Source of the DNA: Segatella hominis
Lineage (GTDB): Bacteria; Bacteroidota; Bacteroidia; Bacteroidales; Bacteroidaceae
Assembly: GCF_019249725.2 (NCBI RefSeq)
Contig: NZ_CP137559.1
Coordinates: forward strand, 2,315,501-2,379,500
DNA length: 64,000 nucleotides
Direction of reading: 5' to 3'
Shown piece after piece: positions 34,869 to 44,900 of this stretch. The first letter of the stretch is position 1. Every line of letters begins with the position of its first letter. The notes beneath the pieces were generated by a model. It was not told the origin of the DNA and did not search any database. It worked only from the letters and a program-made list of their open reading frames with translations. The position numbers and the translations under genes were made by a program.

Positions 34869-37800
34869 TTACTTCACCGCTTGAATCGTATCACCACCAT
34901 GTTTTGTTACACGAGGGCGTATGCTTATCTTTATTGGACGTTGAGTAATAGCTTTGTCTGAAGCCTTGTTTGCCCACAGATAAGCTTCTCCAGAACCAAG
35001 TGCAGCCATTTCTGTTGCAGTAAGCGTTTGGAGCGGAGTTATTGCCTTTTGAACATGTTTTACCCATGCAGGAGAACTGAATCTATGCATAACAACAATA
35101 GAACTTAGCTCTATAATCTCCGTTGGAAGACTCATTGGATCCTGACTGGCAATCATGATAGAAACTCCTTTATGACGCATCTCACGAATGGCTGTTGTTA
35201 TAGAACTAACCAATTCCTTATTGTTCATATACTTGTGAGCTTCATCAAAAACGATAAACTTGTTGAATGCCTGGCCATCAACCCTCATCACTGAAGAGAA
35301 GATATTAAGCATTACCACAAAAAGCCCAAGAGCCTCATCTTTTTCAATGAATTCATCACGCAAGTCAACAATGATAAGCCTTCCTGGTTTCAAATACTGT
35401 TGCAACTTATTTCCATCCGTGATATATTCTTCAGCGAAATCAAGTTTTTGTTCTGCAAGAGAACGCTGAGAAGAACTCATGTGATTACTGTTTGCCACAC
35501 CATTTCGGATGTTTACTAAACTCATATCATTACGACATGCCTTCATTATCTGCTTTAACTCCTTTATATAAGTAGAGTCATTTCCCATAGCACCAAGTAA
35601 AAACATCCAGTCCTTAACAGACAATTCTGAAGAATCAAAGCCAATAGAATGGACTTCAAGATCAGGATATTCCGACTTTCTGGTTTCAACCTGGCTTTCA
35701 GGAGCCAATAAGATTACATCCTTAATATTGCCTGGCTTTGCACCATATTCTGCTTTCAGCTTAGCCAATTGACCAGACTCATCGTTTGGATATACCATAG
35801 AAGTAAATTCTGGAGCATAATCCATACTGTCACTATAGTGGAATATGACACTTGCCATCGGAGCTGGCAGCTTATTCACCTTGGAAAATTGACGAAGTAC
35901 CATCTCTGTTATGGAACCAATAGTATAGCTCTTACCGGCACCCTGAACACCAAACAAGCTAACTGTATTACACTCGTTCAAATCCAGACCTATGACACGC
36001 CCATTACTAATCATCTTACCCAGCACACCATACTGAGGAGAAGCACCATTTTTTCCTATGATTACATCGCAATTTGGCTCTTGATAATCCGGATCCGAAA
36101 TTTCTTGCGATACATTTTCTATAGTCACATTACCAGCACTGCCATTCCCAGATTGAGACTGCCCAACATGAGACTGTTCTACAGGTGTAAACGAAACTGA
36201 CGGCTGTTCATTTTGTTCATTTGACGAAACAGCCGTATGTTCAGAACTCGGTTGCGTTTCTACATCAGATGTAACTGTTGTTTTCTTCGGAATGACAATC
36301 TCGCATTCATCATTTTGCTCAGATTCTTCAGTATTCTGATTCTGCTGAAGAAGAATGGCATCATCCACATGCACATTCACCGGACTATATGTAGGCTCAA
36401 AATAATCAACAAATTCTTTGTCCATAGCCTCAAGTGCCTGTGTATCAAGAGAGCCTTCTGTATTTAGAATTTCTCCTATCACAGGTTCGCCCATAGTATA
36501 AATCACAGCATCCCCATAGAAATCTTTCTTCTGACGTTCCATTTGGGTAAAGTCGAAAACCACTCCTAGTTGCTTGAAACGGATTGTATATCCATCAGCC
36601 AATTTGCTCAGAAATTCCAAATATTCATGAGCATATAATGGATCCAACTGTCCATATCGCATTGCTCGGCGGATATAGAACTCCAGAAAAGACTTCAGTT
36701 CAAGCACCTTTAACTCTCTATCGAGACGGTCGTACCCATCGACGGCCATTTCAAAGTGAGAACGAAGGGCAAAGATGGTATTTTCTATTTGATTAACCAT
36801 CTTAGCATGAAGTTCTTCCATATTGTAATGAGCATTGCGGCACTTAATTTCAACTACTGTAAAGAGTATCTCTTTCTTTGCAGAATCAATTTTCACAACA
36901 AGATTATCTGCACGCTCCTTATTTTCGTTATCCAAGTCCACAAACAGCTCCTTATGGAGGTCAATCGGAATAAGGAAAGACTCTTTGGTAATACCTTTCT
37001 TTTCTAAGAAGCGTTTACACAAAGTTGTTCCTATAACCTCAAATCCCTTACGAGAAGTTGCGTTAACCTGCATGATAAGCGAACTACTTACAGAACGTAC
37101 ATCTTCCAGTATCTGCTTGAAATTCTCATACTTTTCCAGATTAATACCATATTCCTTGAACAAAGGTATCATCAGAGCTCCAATTTCGCTTGTAGGCTTT
37201 GTGGTCAGATATGATGACACACCTGTTGCTTCCTCGCCTGGAATATAGTCGAGGAGATAAAGATTATCATTATCACCCAAACAAGGAAGATCATAGAACT
37301 CTGGTCCCATATTCTTATCAAAGGTGATTACCCAGTCGCTACTGTCATGTACGAAAGATAGAAGCATCATGTCATTCTCCTTCAAGCGGAGAGTTGTTGC
37401 CGGAACAGATTCTTCAAGCGTTGAAGAAAGCAATTTACCTGTAGCCTCTTGCAGACGAGCGAACAGGCTGACTTCCATATTTGCCGACTCAGATACCGGA
37501 TTTGGCAAAGTCTTATTTGAGAAATAGCGATTCCAAACAAATGACTTACCTTCCTTTACGGCATTAACCACATTTCTGCAAATCGTACCATTCAAATAGA
37601 AAGAACGGCTCAATTCATCAGGACGTACTAATTCGGTATTGACGGCAAATGGATTTACCAGAAATGACAGATGTGCCTGATACTTGTTATGATCATCTAT
37701 AAAATCGCTAACCCTATTCAACGAGAAGCGCAGTTTTGGGAACAAGCGATTAGCAGAAACTTGTGAGAAGACCTCTGCCTCAGGAGCACCAGCAGCATCA

Positions 37801-40337
37801 GGATCAAGTAAATCCTTAAAGGCTTCACCTGATTGCAACATGTTGTTATCTGAGAACAAACGCACTTCATAAGTCAGTCCTATTCCCAAACCGATTTTCT
37901 CCAATTCAATAAGAGCCTGTGCAAATACCGCTGCATCACCGGCATTGAACAAGTTGATAACCAGTTTATCTGTATAAGGATGAGATAGTCCGTAATTGAA
38001 AAGATGACGAACAACCAACTCTTTACTTACATCGCTGTCTATTCGTTTCTCACGAGCCACATTCAGCAACATTGCTGTATATGATTTCAACTGGCGGTAA
38101 CCTGAAGCAAATGATTCCTGACCAAAGGCAGGTTGTGCATATGCACCCCAACCGAAAGTAATCTCTCCGATGTATTGGTATGCCTCTTTCAAAGAGTTCT
38201 CACAGAGTATCAGCGGAGCAATTTCCATTGGCAAGAGACCTAGGAATAACTTATCCAATTTTCTATACCAGGCCTTACGATACAACGGGTGCTCCAGTGT
38301 CTTTTCTTCCCAGTCTTGATATAACTCATAGAGATTTACCATCCAGGCAAGACGCAATGGATGAAGTGGTGTGATGAGTTTTACATGGGTATTTGAACCA
38401 TCTGGCAACTCAACAGTGAGACGAACAGTATCAAGATTCTGGAGAGTAATAAATTGCTCTTCATTCAAATTCTGTTCACCCGCATTTCTCAACCATGTAT
38501 CATATTCAGACAGATATGCTTTTACAAGACCCATATTTGTCGTGAAATCAGTAGTACATACCAAACCTGCTCCATGATCTGCAGATTCACGAATCACGGC
38601 AAACAATTCCTCACGCAATGCCGAAAGTTCATTTGGAATATTCAATCCTTTTGCTTCGACGAACAATGGAAATTGTCTTGCCTTGTCAGTTGGGTCCAAG
38701 AGTTTTGTATCTGTAGGATTTCCACTAAGAAAAGCCTCCACATGTCCGAAAGCCGAATCATTCTGCAAGAAAGTTGTTTCAAGCTGAATCAGCTTCTTAG
38801 GCAACTGTATCTGATAAGCATAAGCTGCGCCAAAATCAAATTGGTATGTATTGTTGAGAGACCCCTCTATCCAAGCATTTCTATCCGTTCCTCCCTGAGG
38901 GAGTTCCAACTCTTCACCCTTATAGAGATGGGTACTGCGATAATGTATGATACCCTGAGTAAAACTGTTTACTTTTCCACGCTTATCAACAGTACCATCA
39001 TCTATGAAATCATCTTCTGTGATAGTAAAACTTTCTGATTCGTTACAATACGCCACATGCTGCTCCAAACGAAACTGTTCCATCTGGAGATTTGGATTTT
39101 GCTCTTTAGCATCAAGCCAGGCAGCCTGTACTCGCTCTTCCTTAAATTCTTTCAAGGCATCAAGAACGATTCCATTTTCGTCAAGAGCACGAACACGGAG
39201 CAGATATTCACCTTCTTCAAACATACCATGAGATATATTCAAGGAAAGTTTTCGGGAGGCACGCTTATTGGTTCCTACCTTTGCCTTTTTCAAAACCCCT
39301 ACTTCTGAGAAGTCATCGATTTTCACCAATGCGATCTCAAAAGAAAAGATATCAGGATAGTCTTTTGGAGATGGATCTGTAGTGATGGTAAATGATACCT
39401 TACCTTTCTTTTCCTGTGGGATACCCAAAACCAAAGTTCCCGTATCAGCATCACGAACGAGTTCTTTCTTTGGTTCCTTTCCAGGAACAATATCCACCTT
39501 AACCTTTATAGGCTTATCCTCAATACCCTTATCAATCCATGGCAATTCTGCATAGTTGAATTCTGGGTGAAAATCATGGATATTCTCAAAAAGAGACAGT
39601 GCATCCTCTATATGATCTGTCATCGTAAAGTCTTGCATTAATTCCTTCTGAACGGTATTTCTAACCAGAGGTAAACTTGCAATTCTATCGGCTGCAGTTA
39701 TAGAAAAATCTGCCATCACAGATGATACCTTCTCTTTATTGAGCATGAATCTTCTTCTTACAGATCCCTCGTTTTTTACAAGATCCTTATCTGGCAACAT
39801 ACCAAACAGATAGAGCCCATTTCCCCAAGCTTCATCGGCATACTGCTCTATTTCGAGATAAAGCAGATATTTTACCACCGCTGATCTTGAAGGCTTAATC
39901 TCTTCAAACAAATCTGTCATCTGTTTCCATAAATACTTTTTCTCCTCAGGCAACTCAACTATGAGTTTCATCATGAAAGTATCTTGGAGTTTTGCCACAG
40001 AAAGATTCTGGAACGTAGCATCACCATAAGAGTCTTCTGCTGATGTACGACTGTTTGAAGGTACAAGAACCAATACCGACTTATCTGGATTGTTTCTTAA
40101 CTCAATCAGTTTCGTTGCATGTATAAAATCGTCACCCTTCTCTGTTTCCGAAAGAATGAATACTTCCATATTACCATTCAAAGGACGGAGCAGTGGAAGC
40201 AATACACGCAGTTCTTTCATCGCCAAGCCTGTAATCTTCATGCAATGACCAGGCTTGGCAGCTTTCAGCTTTGGCGAATAGCTTTCAACGACATGCTGAA
40301 TAAAGCGTTCATAATATAATGTTTTAATATTTTCCAT
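34869..40337 (-). CDS. 1822-aa DptH-like HerA/FtsK-type ATPase with probable nuclease core
   Basis: Very large cytoplasmic protein. The C-terminal motor has Walker A GVQGAGKS (1463-1470), Walker B 'FIVFDEAH' (D1698-H1701) and the HerA-like 'MIASQDPMSLP', as in DNA-translocating hexamers. In the middle, D1144 ('ERADNLV') and E1163-x-K1165 ('VVEIKCRN') have PD-(D/E)XK spacing, suggesting an embedded nuclease. An Ig-like stretch lies near 275-400 and a Pro/Ser/Gln-rich linker near 1355-1440. Overall build and neighbours recall DptH of phosphorothioation-dependent restriction, but no Dnd/Ssp sulphur-modification genes are present. The start overlaps the stop of the preceding gene by 1 nt. Confidence 0.85.
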   Translation of the reverse strand: MENIKTLYYERFIQHVVESYSPKLKAAKPGHCMKITGLAMKELRVLLPLLRPLNGNMEVFILSETEKGDDFIHATKLIELRNNPDKSVLVLVPSNSRTSAEDSYGDATFQNLSVAKLQDTFMMKLIVELPEEKKYLWKQMTDLFEEIKPSRSAVVKYLLYLEIEQYADEAWGNGLYLFGMLPDKDLVKNEGSVRRRFMLNKEKVSSVMADFSITAADRIASLPLVRNTVQKELMQDFTMTDHIEDALSLFENIHDFHPEFNYAELPWIDKGIEDKPIKVKVDIVPGKEPKKELVRDADTGTLVLGIPQEKKGKVSFTITTDPSPKDYPDIFSFEIALVKIDDFSEVGVLKKAKVGTNKRASRKLSLNISHGMFEEGEYLLRVRALDENGIVLDALKEFKEERVQAAWLDAKEQNPNLQMEQFRLEQHVAYCNESESFTITEDDFIDDGTVDKRGKVNSFTQGIIHYRSTHLYKGEELELPQGGTDRNAWIEGSLNNTYQFDFGAAYAYQIQLPKKLIQLETTFLQNDSAFGHVEAFLSGNPTDTKLLDPTDKARQFPLFVEAKGLNIPNELSALREELFAVIRESADHGAGLVCTTDFTTNMGLVKAYLSEYDTWLRNAGEQNLNEEQFITLQNLDTVRLTVELPDGSNTHVKLITPLHPLRLAWMVNLYELYQDWEEKTLEHPLYRKAWYRKLDKLFLGLLPMEIAPLILCENSLKEAYQYIGEITFGWGAYAQPAFGQESFASGYRQLKSYTAMLLNVAREKRIDSDVSKELVVRHLFNYGLSHPYTDKLVINLFNAGDAAVFAQALIELEKIGLGIGLTYEVRLFSDNNMLQSGEAFKDLLDPDAAGAPEAEVFSQVSANRLFPKLRFSLNRVSDFIDDHNKYQAHLSFLVNPFAVNTELVRPDELSRSFYLNGTICRNVVNAVKEGKSFVWNRYFSNKTLPNPVSESANMEVSLFARLQEATGKLLSSTLEESVPATTLRLKENDMMLLSFVHDSSDWVITFDKNMGPEFYDLPCLGDNDNLYLLDYIPGEEATGVSSYLTTKPTSEIGALMIPLFKEYGINLEKYENFKQILEDVRSVSSSLIMQVNATSRKGFEVIGTTLCKRFLEKKGITKESFLIPIDLHKELFVDLDNENKERADNLVVKIDSAKKEILFTVVEIKCRNAHYNMEELHAKMVNQIENTIFALRSHFEMAVDGYDRLDRELKVLELKSFLEFYIRRAMRYGQLDPLYAHEYLEFLSKLADGYTIRFKQLGVVFDFTQMERQKKDFYGDAVIYTMGEPVIGEILNTEGSLDTQALEAMDKEFVDYFEPTYSPVNVHVDDAILLQQNQNTEESEQNDECEIVIPKKTTVTSDVETQPSSEHTAVSSNEQNEQPSVSFTPVEQSHVGQSQSGNGSAGNVTIENVSQEISDPDYQEPNCDVIIGKNGASPQYGVLGKMISNGRVIGLDLNECNTVSLFGVQGAGKSYTIGSITEMVLRQFSKVNKLPAPMASVIFHYSDSMDYAPEFTSMVYPNDESGQLAKLKAEYGAKPGNIKDVILLAPESQVETRKSEYPDLEVHSIGFDSSELSVKDWMFLLGAMGNDSTYIKELKQIMKACRNDMSLVNIRNGVANSNHMSSSQRSLAEQKLDFAEEYITDGNKLQQYLKPGRLIIVDLRDEFIEKDEALGLFVVMLNIFSSVMRVDGQAFNKFIVFDEAHKYMNNKELVSSITTAIREMRHKGVSIMIASQDPMSLPTEIIELSSIVVMHRFSSPAWVKHVQKAITPLQTLTATEMAALGSGEAYLWANKASDKAITQRPIKISIRPRVTKHGGDTIQAVK

Positions 40338-41893
40338 TAGTCTTCCAATTTATAACGTGGACGAATTTTTTGAAGGATACAAGCATCGCTCATATCTGTG
40401 TAGAATCCAATCTGACGCAACTTGTTCTTGAAAGCTTCCATATTCAGATGGAATGCTGCATTCATTTCTACATCAGCATCAGCAAAGCGCTCGTCTTCTA
40501 TACCATTGATGATGAGACCGTAACGCTCACGGATAGCACTAGCCAACTCATCGATAGAGAGTGAACGGGTTTCGTAACCACCATTCGGTTTTTCTTTGAG
40601 CACCAGAAGCTGAACCATTGTTTCCAGCAACTTGCTTCCAAGAGCACCTCGACGTGGATGGCGCTTAGAACGGCTGTCGGCCATCAGCATAGAAGAACTG
40701 TTCTTCATCGATACTGCATCTATGAACTCTCGAAGATAGCGATATTGGCTGGCTCCTAAGTTTGACTTCTCCAAAACATGTACAAACATATCAAAGTAGT
40801 CATTCTCAGGGAAGAACTCCAGCATTTCACGGAAGTCGTTTTTGTCAAACTCCTTTTCATCACTGTTAGGAAGATTATTCTCTATATCCTTGAGTTTCAC
40901 TTCATAGTACTCACCCTGCTTATCATTGTCTTCTTTCAATATGCGGAGAGCCTCATCCACGCTACAGGATTTTCTATCCTGTATGATGTCAATCATATAA
41001 GTAGCACGAATATACTTACCATAGCTGTTTTCCATACGCTCTATGTCCTTACAAGCATATGGAGCTACGATGCTATCCAAGTTATCTGTTACATCTACCA
41101 CCATAGACCAGTCATCCTCTACCTCACGAGTGCCTGCCTCTATCATCTTAGGCAGAAGATAAACAACCTTCATGGTATAAAGTGTCAGATGCAATCCGCA
41201 AAGGATTCTGAGATAATCGATGAAGACGGCTCTCGGGAGTTTATCCTTGTAAATCAGCAGTCTGCGGATGTCATCTGTAAACAAGGCCGCCTGCTTCTTC
41301 AACAATGGCAATGGAATGACATCCACCTCCTTGTTCATACTCTTGCGTTCGCGCAATGGCTTGGTTATGTAGAGAATGCCTGTAGTATCTACATCAAGTT
41401 CCTCCTGCGTATTAATCTCACCAGAAGATTTATCCCAACCCTTACTCAGATATTTTACTAACCCATTCATTACCTCTGGATTACTCTTCAGCATCAGGTA
41501 AAGTTGGTCGGAAGCACGATAGTCTCTACAATATTTACTGTTCTGCACACGGAAACTAAGCAGGTGGAGCGGCTTCAAGGCAGATACATGTTCCTTGATA
41601 ACATTACCACGGTTCACCAGTTCCAACAATGAGCTACGAAGCCAGTCTTCTACACCATCAGGATTGTCAGTTACACCATTGAGAACATCCTGGGCTTCTA
41701 ATTTTTCCAAGTTATCTTTAAGTATATCGATGGTGTACTCTTTTCTAAACGCCAACGATACAGGCTGTCCACCTGCATACATCTTAGTAAACAGATTGGT
41801 AAGAACACGATCCAATTTTACCGACTTAAAATCCACATAGAGCAAGTCTTTATTCAAGAATGGGACGGTTCCTTTCTTTAATTTCAGTATCAT
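40337..41893 (-). CDS. DptG-like middle subunit, function unknown
   Basis: 518 aa, mainly helical, with no recognisable catalytic motif. It sits between a DptF-like NTPase module (end of 41907-46025) and a DptH-like ATPase (34869-40337), the position DptG occupies in dptFGH. I call it DptG-like from order and size rather than confident sequence identity. Visible features: N-terminal 'LLYVDFKSVKLDRVLTNLFT', a basic patch 'DSRSKRHPRRGALGSKLLET' (about 415-435) and a winged-helix-like end. It begins 13 nt after the kinase gene and its stop codon overlaps the next ATG (TAATG), a sign of translational coupling. Confidence 0.75.
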   Translation of the reverse strand: MILKLKKGTVPFLNKDLLYVDFKSVKLDRVLTNLFTKMYAGGQPVSLAFRKEYTIDILKDNLEKLEAQDVLNGVTDNPDGVEDWLRSSLLELVNRGNVIKEHVSALKPLHLLSFRVQNSKYCRDYRASDQLYLMLKSNPEVMNGLVKYLSKGWDKSSGEINTQEELDVDTTGILYITKPLRERKSMNKEVDVIPLPLLKKQAALFTDDIRRLLIYKDKLPRAVFIDYLRILCGLHLTLYTMKVVYLLPKMIEAGTREVEDDWSMVVDVTDNLDSIVAPYACKDIERMENSYGKYIRATYMIDIIQDRKSCSVDEALRILKEDNDKQGEYYEVKLKDIENNLPNSDEKEFDKNDFREMLEFFPENDYFDMFVHVLEKSNLGASQYRYLREFIDAVSMKNSSSMLMADSRSKRHPRRGALGSKLLETMVQLLVLKEKPNGGYETRSLSIDELASAIRERYGLIINGIEDERFADADVEMNAAFHLNMEAFKNKLRQIGFYTDMSDACILQKIRPRYKLED

Positions 41894-41906
41894 AATCGTA
41901 TTCTCC

Positions 41907-44900
41907 TTATGCTTTAAGAGGTTCTATAACTATATGCTTATTATTGTCCAGACGAACTATGGTGAATTTTCTGTTATTCTTCGTAACGAGAATTTCCGAG
42001 TAAGTCTTTGCCTCCAAGAGGTTCTTGAATATCTGAAGTTCTATGAAACGACCACGCAAATCGTTAACGGAAGGACTGAAACCTGCACGAATATATTGCA
42101 ACATTTCATAAAGATCAAGACTGACTGTCAACTGGATGAATTTATCCATCTTGTGACGGAAAGTCAAGCTGTCACTCTCATACTCAATATACTTTGTCAA
42201 ATGATCAGTCTTATTCACAAACAGTTCAAACTCATCTAGAGGAAATCTGCGATAACTCTTTGATATAGGATCAGCCACATTAGAACTTGCCAACAGAAGA
42301 TATCCCTCCGTCAACAGAACATTGTCACAGCCTTCACTTGCCGAGATGGCACGTGCCAGATCCTGCTTGGTTTCGTTCAGTGATTTTTCATCTTCAACAC
42401 GGAGTTGCTCTTCAAACTTGCTGGCATAACGATACGGCAAACGTCTGCGGTAGTCGATGGTGCCCTCAAAATACTGATGACGCACAAAAGTCTTGTGGCG
42501 ACTAGTAACCTTCATTCTTATTTCGTCAGACTTTACTTCGTATGCAGGTATAATTACATTATTTTCATTGAAATCATTCAGCAGACTATGCTTTCTGTCG
42601 CTGAATATCAGATATTCATCAGGGCGCTTACTGCTGTAATAGAGATCACGGTCGAATGCAGGCAGGGCAACACCAGCTACATCAGTTTCACGGAGCAATT
42701 TAACCAGACGGTCATTTGAGTCAAGTGACGGAAGTATGAAATCATCCACAGTTCTTTCTACTGGCGCTGTAAGATTAAAATAATAGTATTGCCAATAGTA
42801 TTCTGGAATACGTTCTGTCTGAACATATTCTACCAGCTGCTTTACTTCATCACAAGAGTAGTCACGAGTAAGCATCCATGCTATCATTGAGCGGAGATCA
42901 CGCATAGTAATGTGAAGTTCACGCTTATATACGATGGTTCTAACCAACCATTCAAGACGGCTGATTACCTCATCTCCAGCACTGCTGTCCTGGAACGTAT
43001 CTACATTATATTTGATATAGCATCGATCAGCTATCGGACATCCTTCACACTTTGACCACAATTCCGGACGAGTAAGTTTCTTAACCTGCTGAGCCAACAG
43101 ACTTGGAGTCTGACCATCCTTTGCAGTTACAGAGCGAAGGTTCAAATTGATAACCATTAATCCCGGAAGCAGTTCTACATGTCCTTCTTTATAAAAGTAC
43201 TCCTCAATGTTGTCTTGAAGCTTTTTAAACTCCTGTCTCGTAGAAAGGAAATCAACCAATCTACCTTCGTTAATGGCAATTACACGCCCCTCAGTAGCCT
43301 TTGTATAGTCTGTCTGATTTGTAAAAGGAGCAAGGAACTCTGCCAGCACATCGTCATTTGCCTTATCATCTTCATCCTGAGAACCATCATAGTTTGATTC
43401 AAAGCGCACTCCATTGAGATAGAAACAAGATCCATTGTTCGAATCATACGCCTTCTTGTCTGTACCTTGACTTTCAATTCTATGGATGAATGCGGTCTTT
43501 CCGTCTCCGGCATTACCGGTAATGATTATCAGCTTGTACTTCAGATTCTTGATATCCTTGATCAGTTCCTTATCAAGCTTTGTCTCAGAATAGGTAAGAT
43601 CATCAAAAGCATGAGCTTTTGAGCCAGCACGAGTACCGCTATTGCCATGACGACTTTGACTATATAGAGAATTAATATAGTCAACAGGATTTGCATTTAC
43701 CGTAGGAGAATCGAGGATGCATGAAGTATCCTTCAATATTCTGTCAACACCAATCTTCTGTAATGCTTCAAGCATCTCTTTTGCAGAAGTAAAACGCTTG
43801 GTTCTATCTGTTATGATAGACTTCATCACAAACTCTGCTATTTCATCCGTCAGCTTATCATTATACTTACGGATATCTGTTGGCAATGTATGAATACTTG
43901 GACGCATGTTGCTACCTGGCCATGGATAAGCATGAGCCAACAGTTCATACATAGTAATACCCAAAGCAAAGGTGTCGGCAGACTTGTCCCAATCAATCTT
44001 ATTGCCACTTACAATCAGGTCTGGAGCCATATATGGAAATGTACCGCCAAACGACTTGTCATCTGTAGTAGTAGATATATTGAAATCTATCAGCTTATAA
44101 AGTTGACGCTTATGCCACATGATATTACTTGGCTTGATGTCTCTGTGATAAACTGGCGGATTTTGCTCCTCCTGCATATATTTCAGTGCTCCAAGTATCT
44201 GGATAGCCATCTTATATACCTCATCAACAGGCAAACGAAGGTCACCCCTGGTATAGTTCTGAAGGTTTTCTCCTTCAAGAAGTTCCATCAGGGTATAGAA
44301 CAATCCTTGCTGAGTTCTATCAATATATTTAAATTCAACGATATTAGGATGATGAAGCGATTTCAATGCCTCAAACTCGTTAATAGCATTATCCACCGAT
44401 GCATCACGCTCAAATATCTTGATGGCAAGATATTGCTTCTGCATATCATGCCATACCTTGAACACACGTCCAAAGCCTCCCTTACCCAGTATTTCATGAA
44501 GTGTCAATGAAGGAGTTACCTTCACTCCTGGCTTCATATCTTTCAGATACCAGGTTTTCTTCTCTTCTGTTTTTCCACCAGTTGTAGAATGAACGGTCTG
44601 GATTGTCTTCTTTTCCTCTTCTATAGAGTTATTGATAAACGTGATAAACTCATCTGCATCTTGCCATCGTTCGTCTAAGTTTGCCACTATCGTATGCTTC
44701 ACGATTTCATCCATCCATGCCGGCAAATCTTTTGAGACCTTACTTGGCAACAGGTCATCTGGCAGTTTACCTCCCATTACTGCACTGAAAATCAAGCTGC
44801 TATCAAATGGCTTTTTACCGACCATCAGCTCATAGAAGATGACACCCAACGAGAATATATCACTACCTGCACAGGCATCGTTTTCCATAAATTCCGGTGC

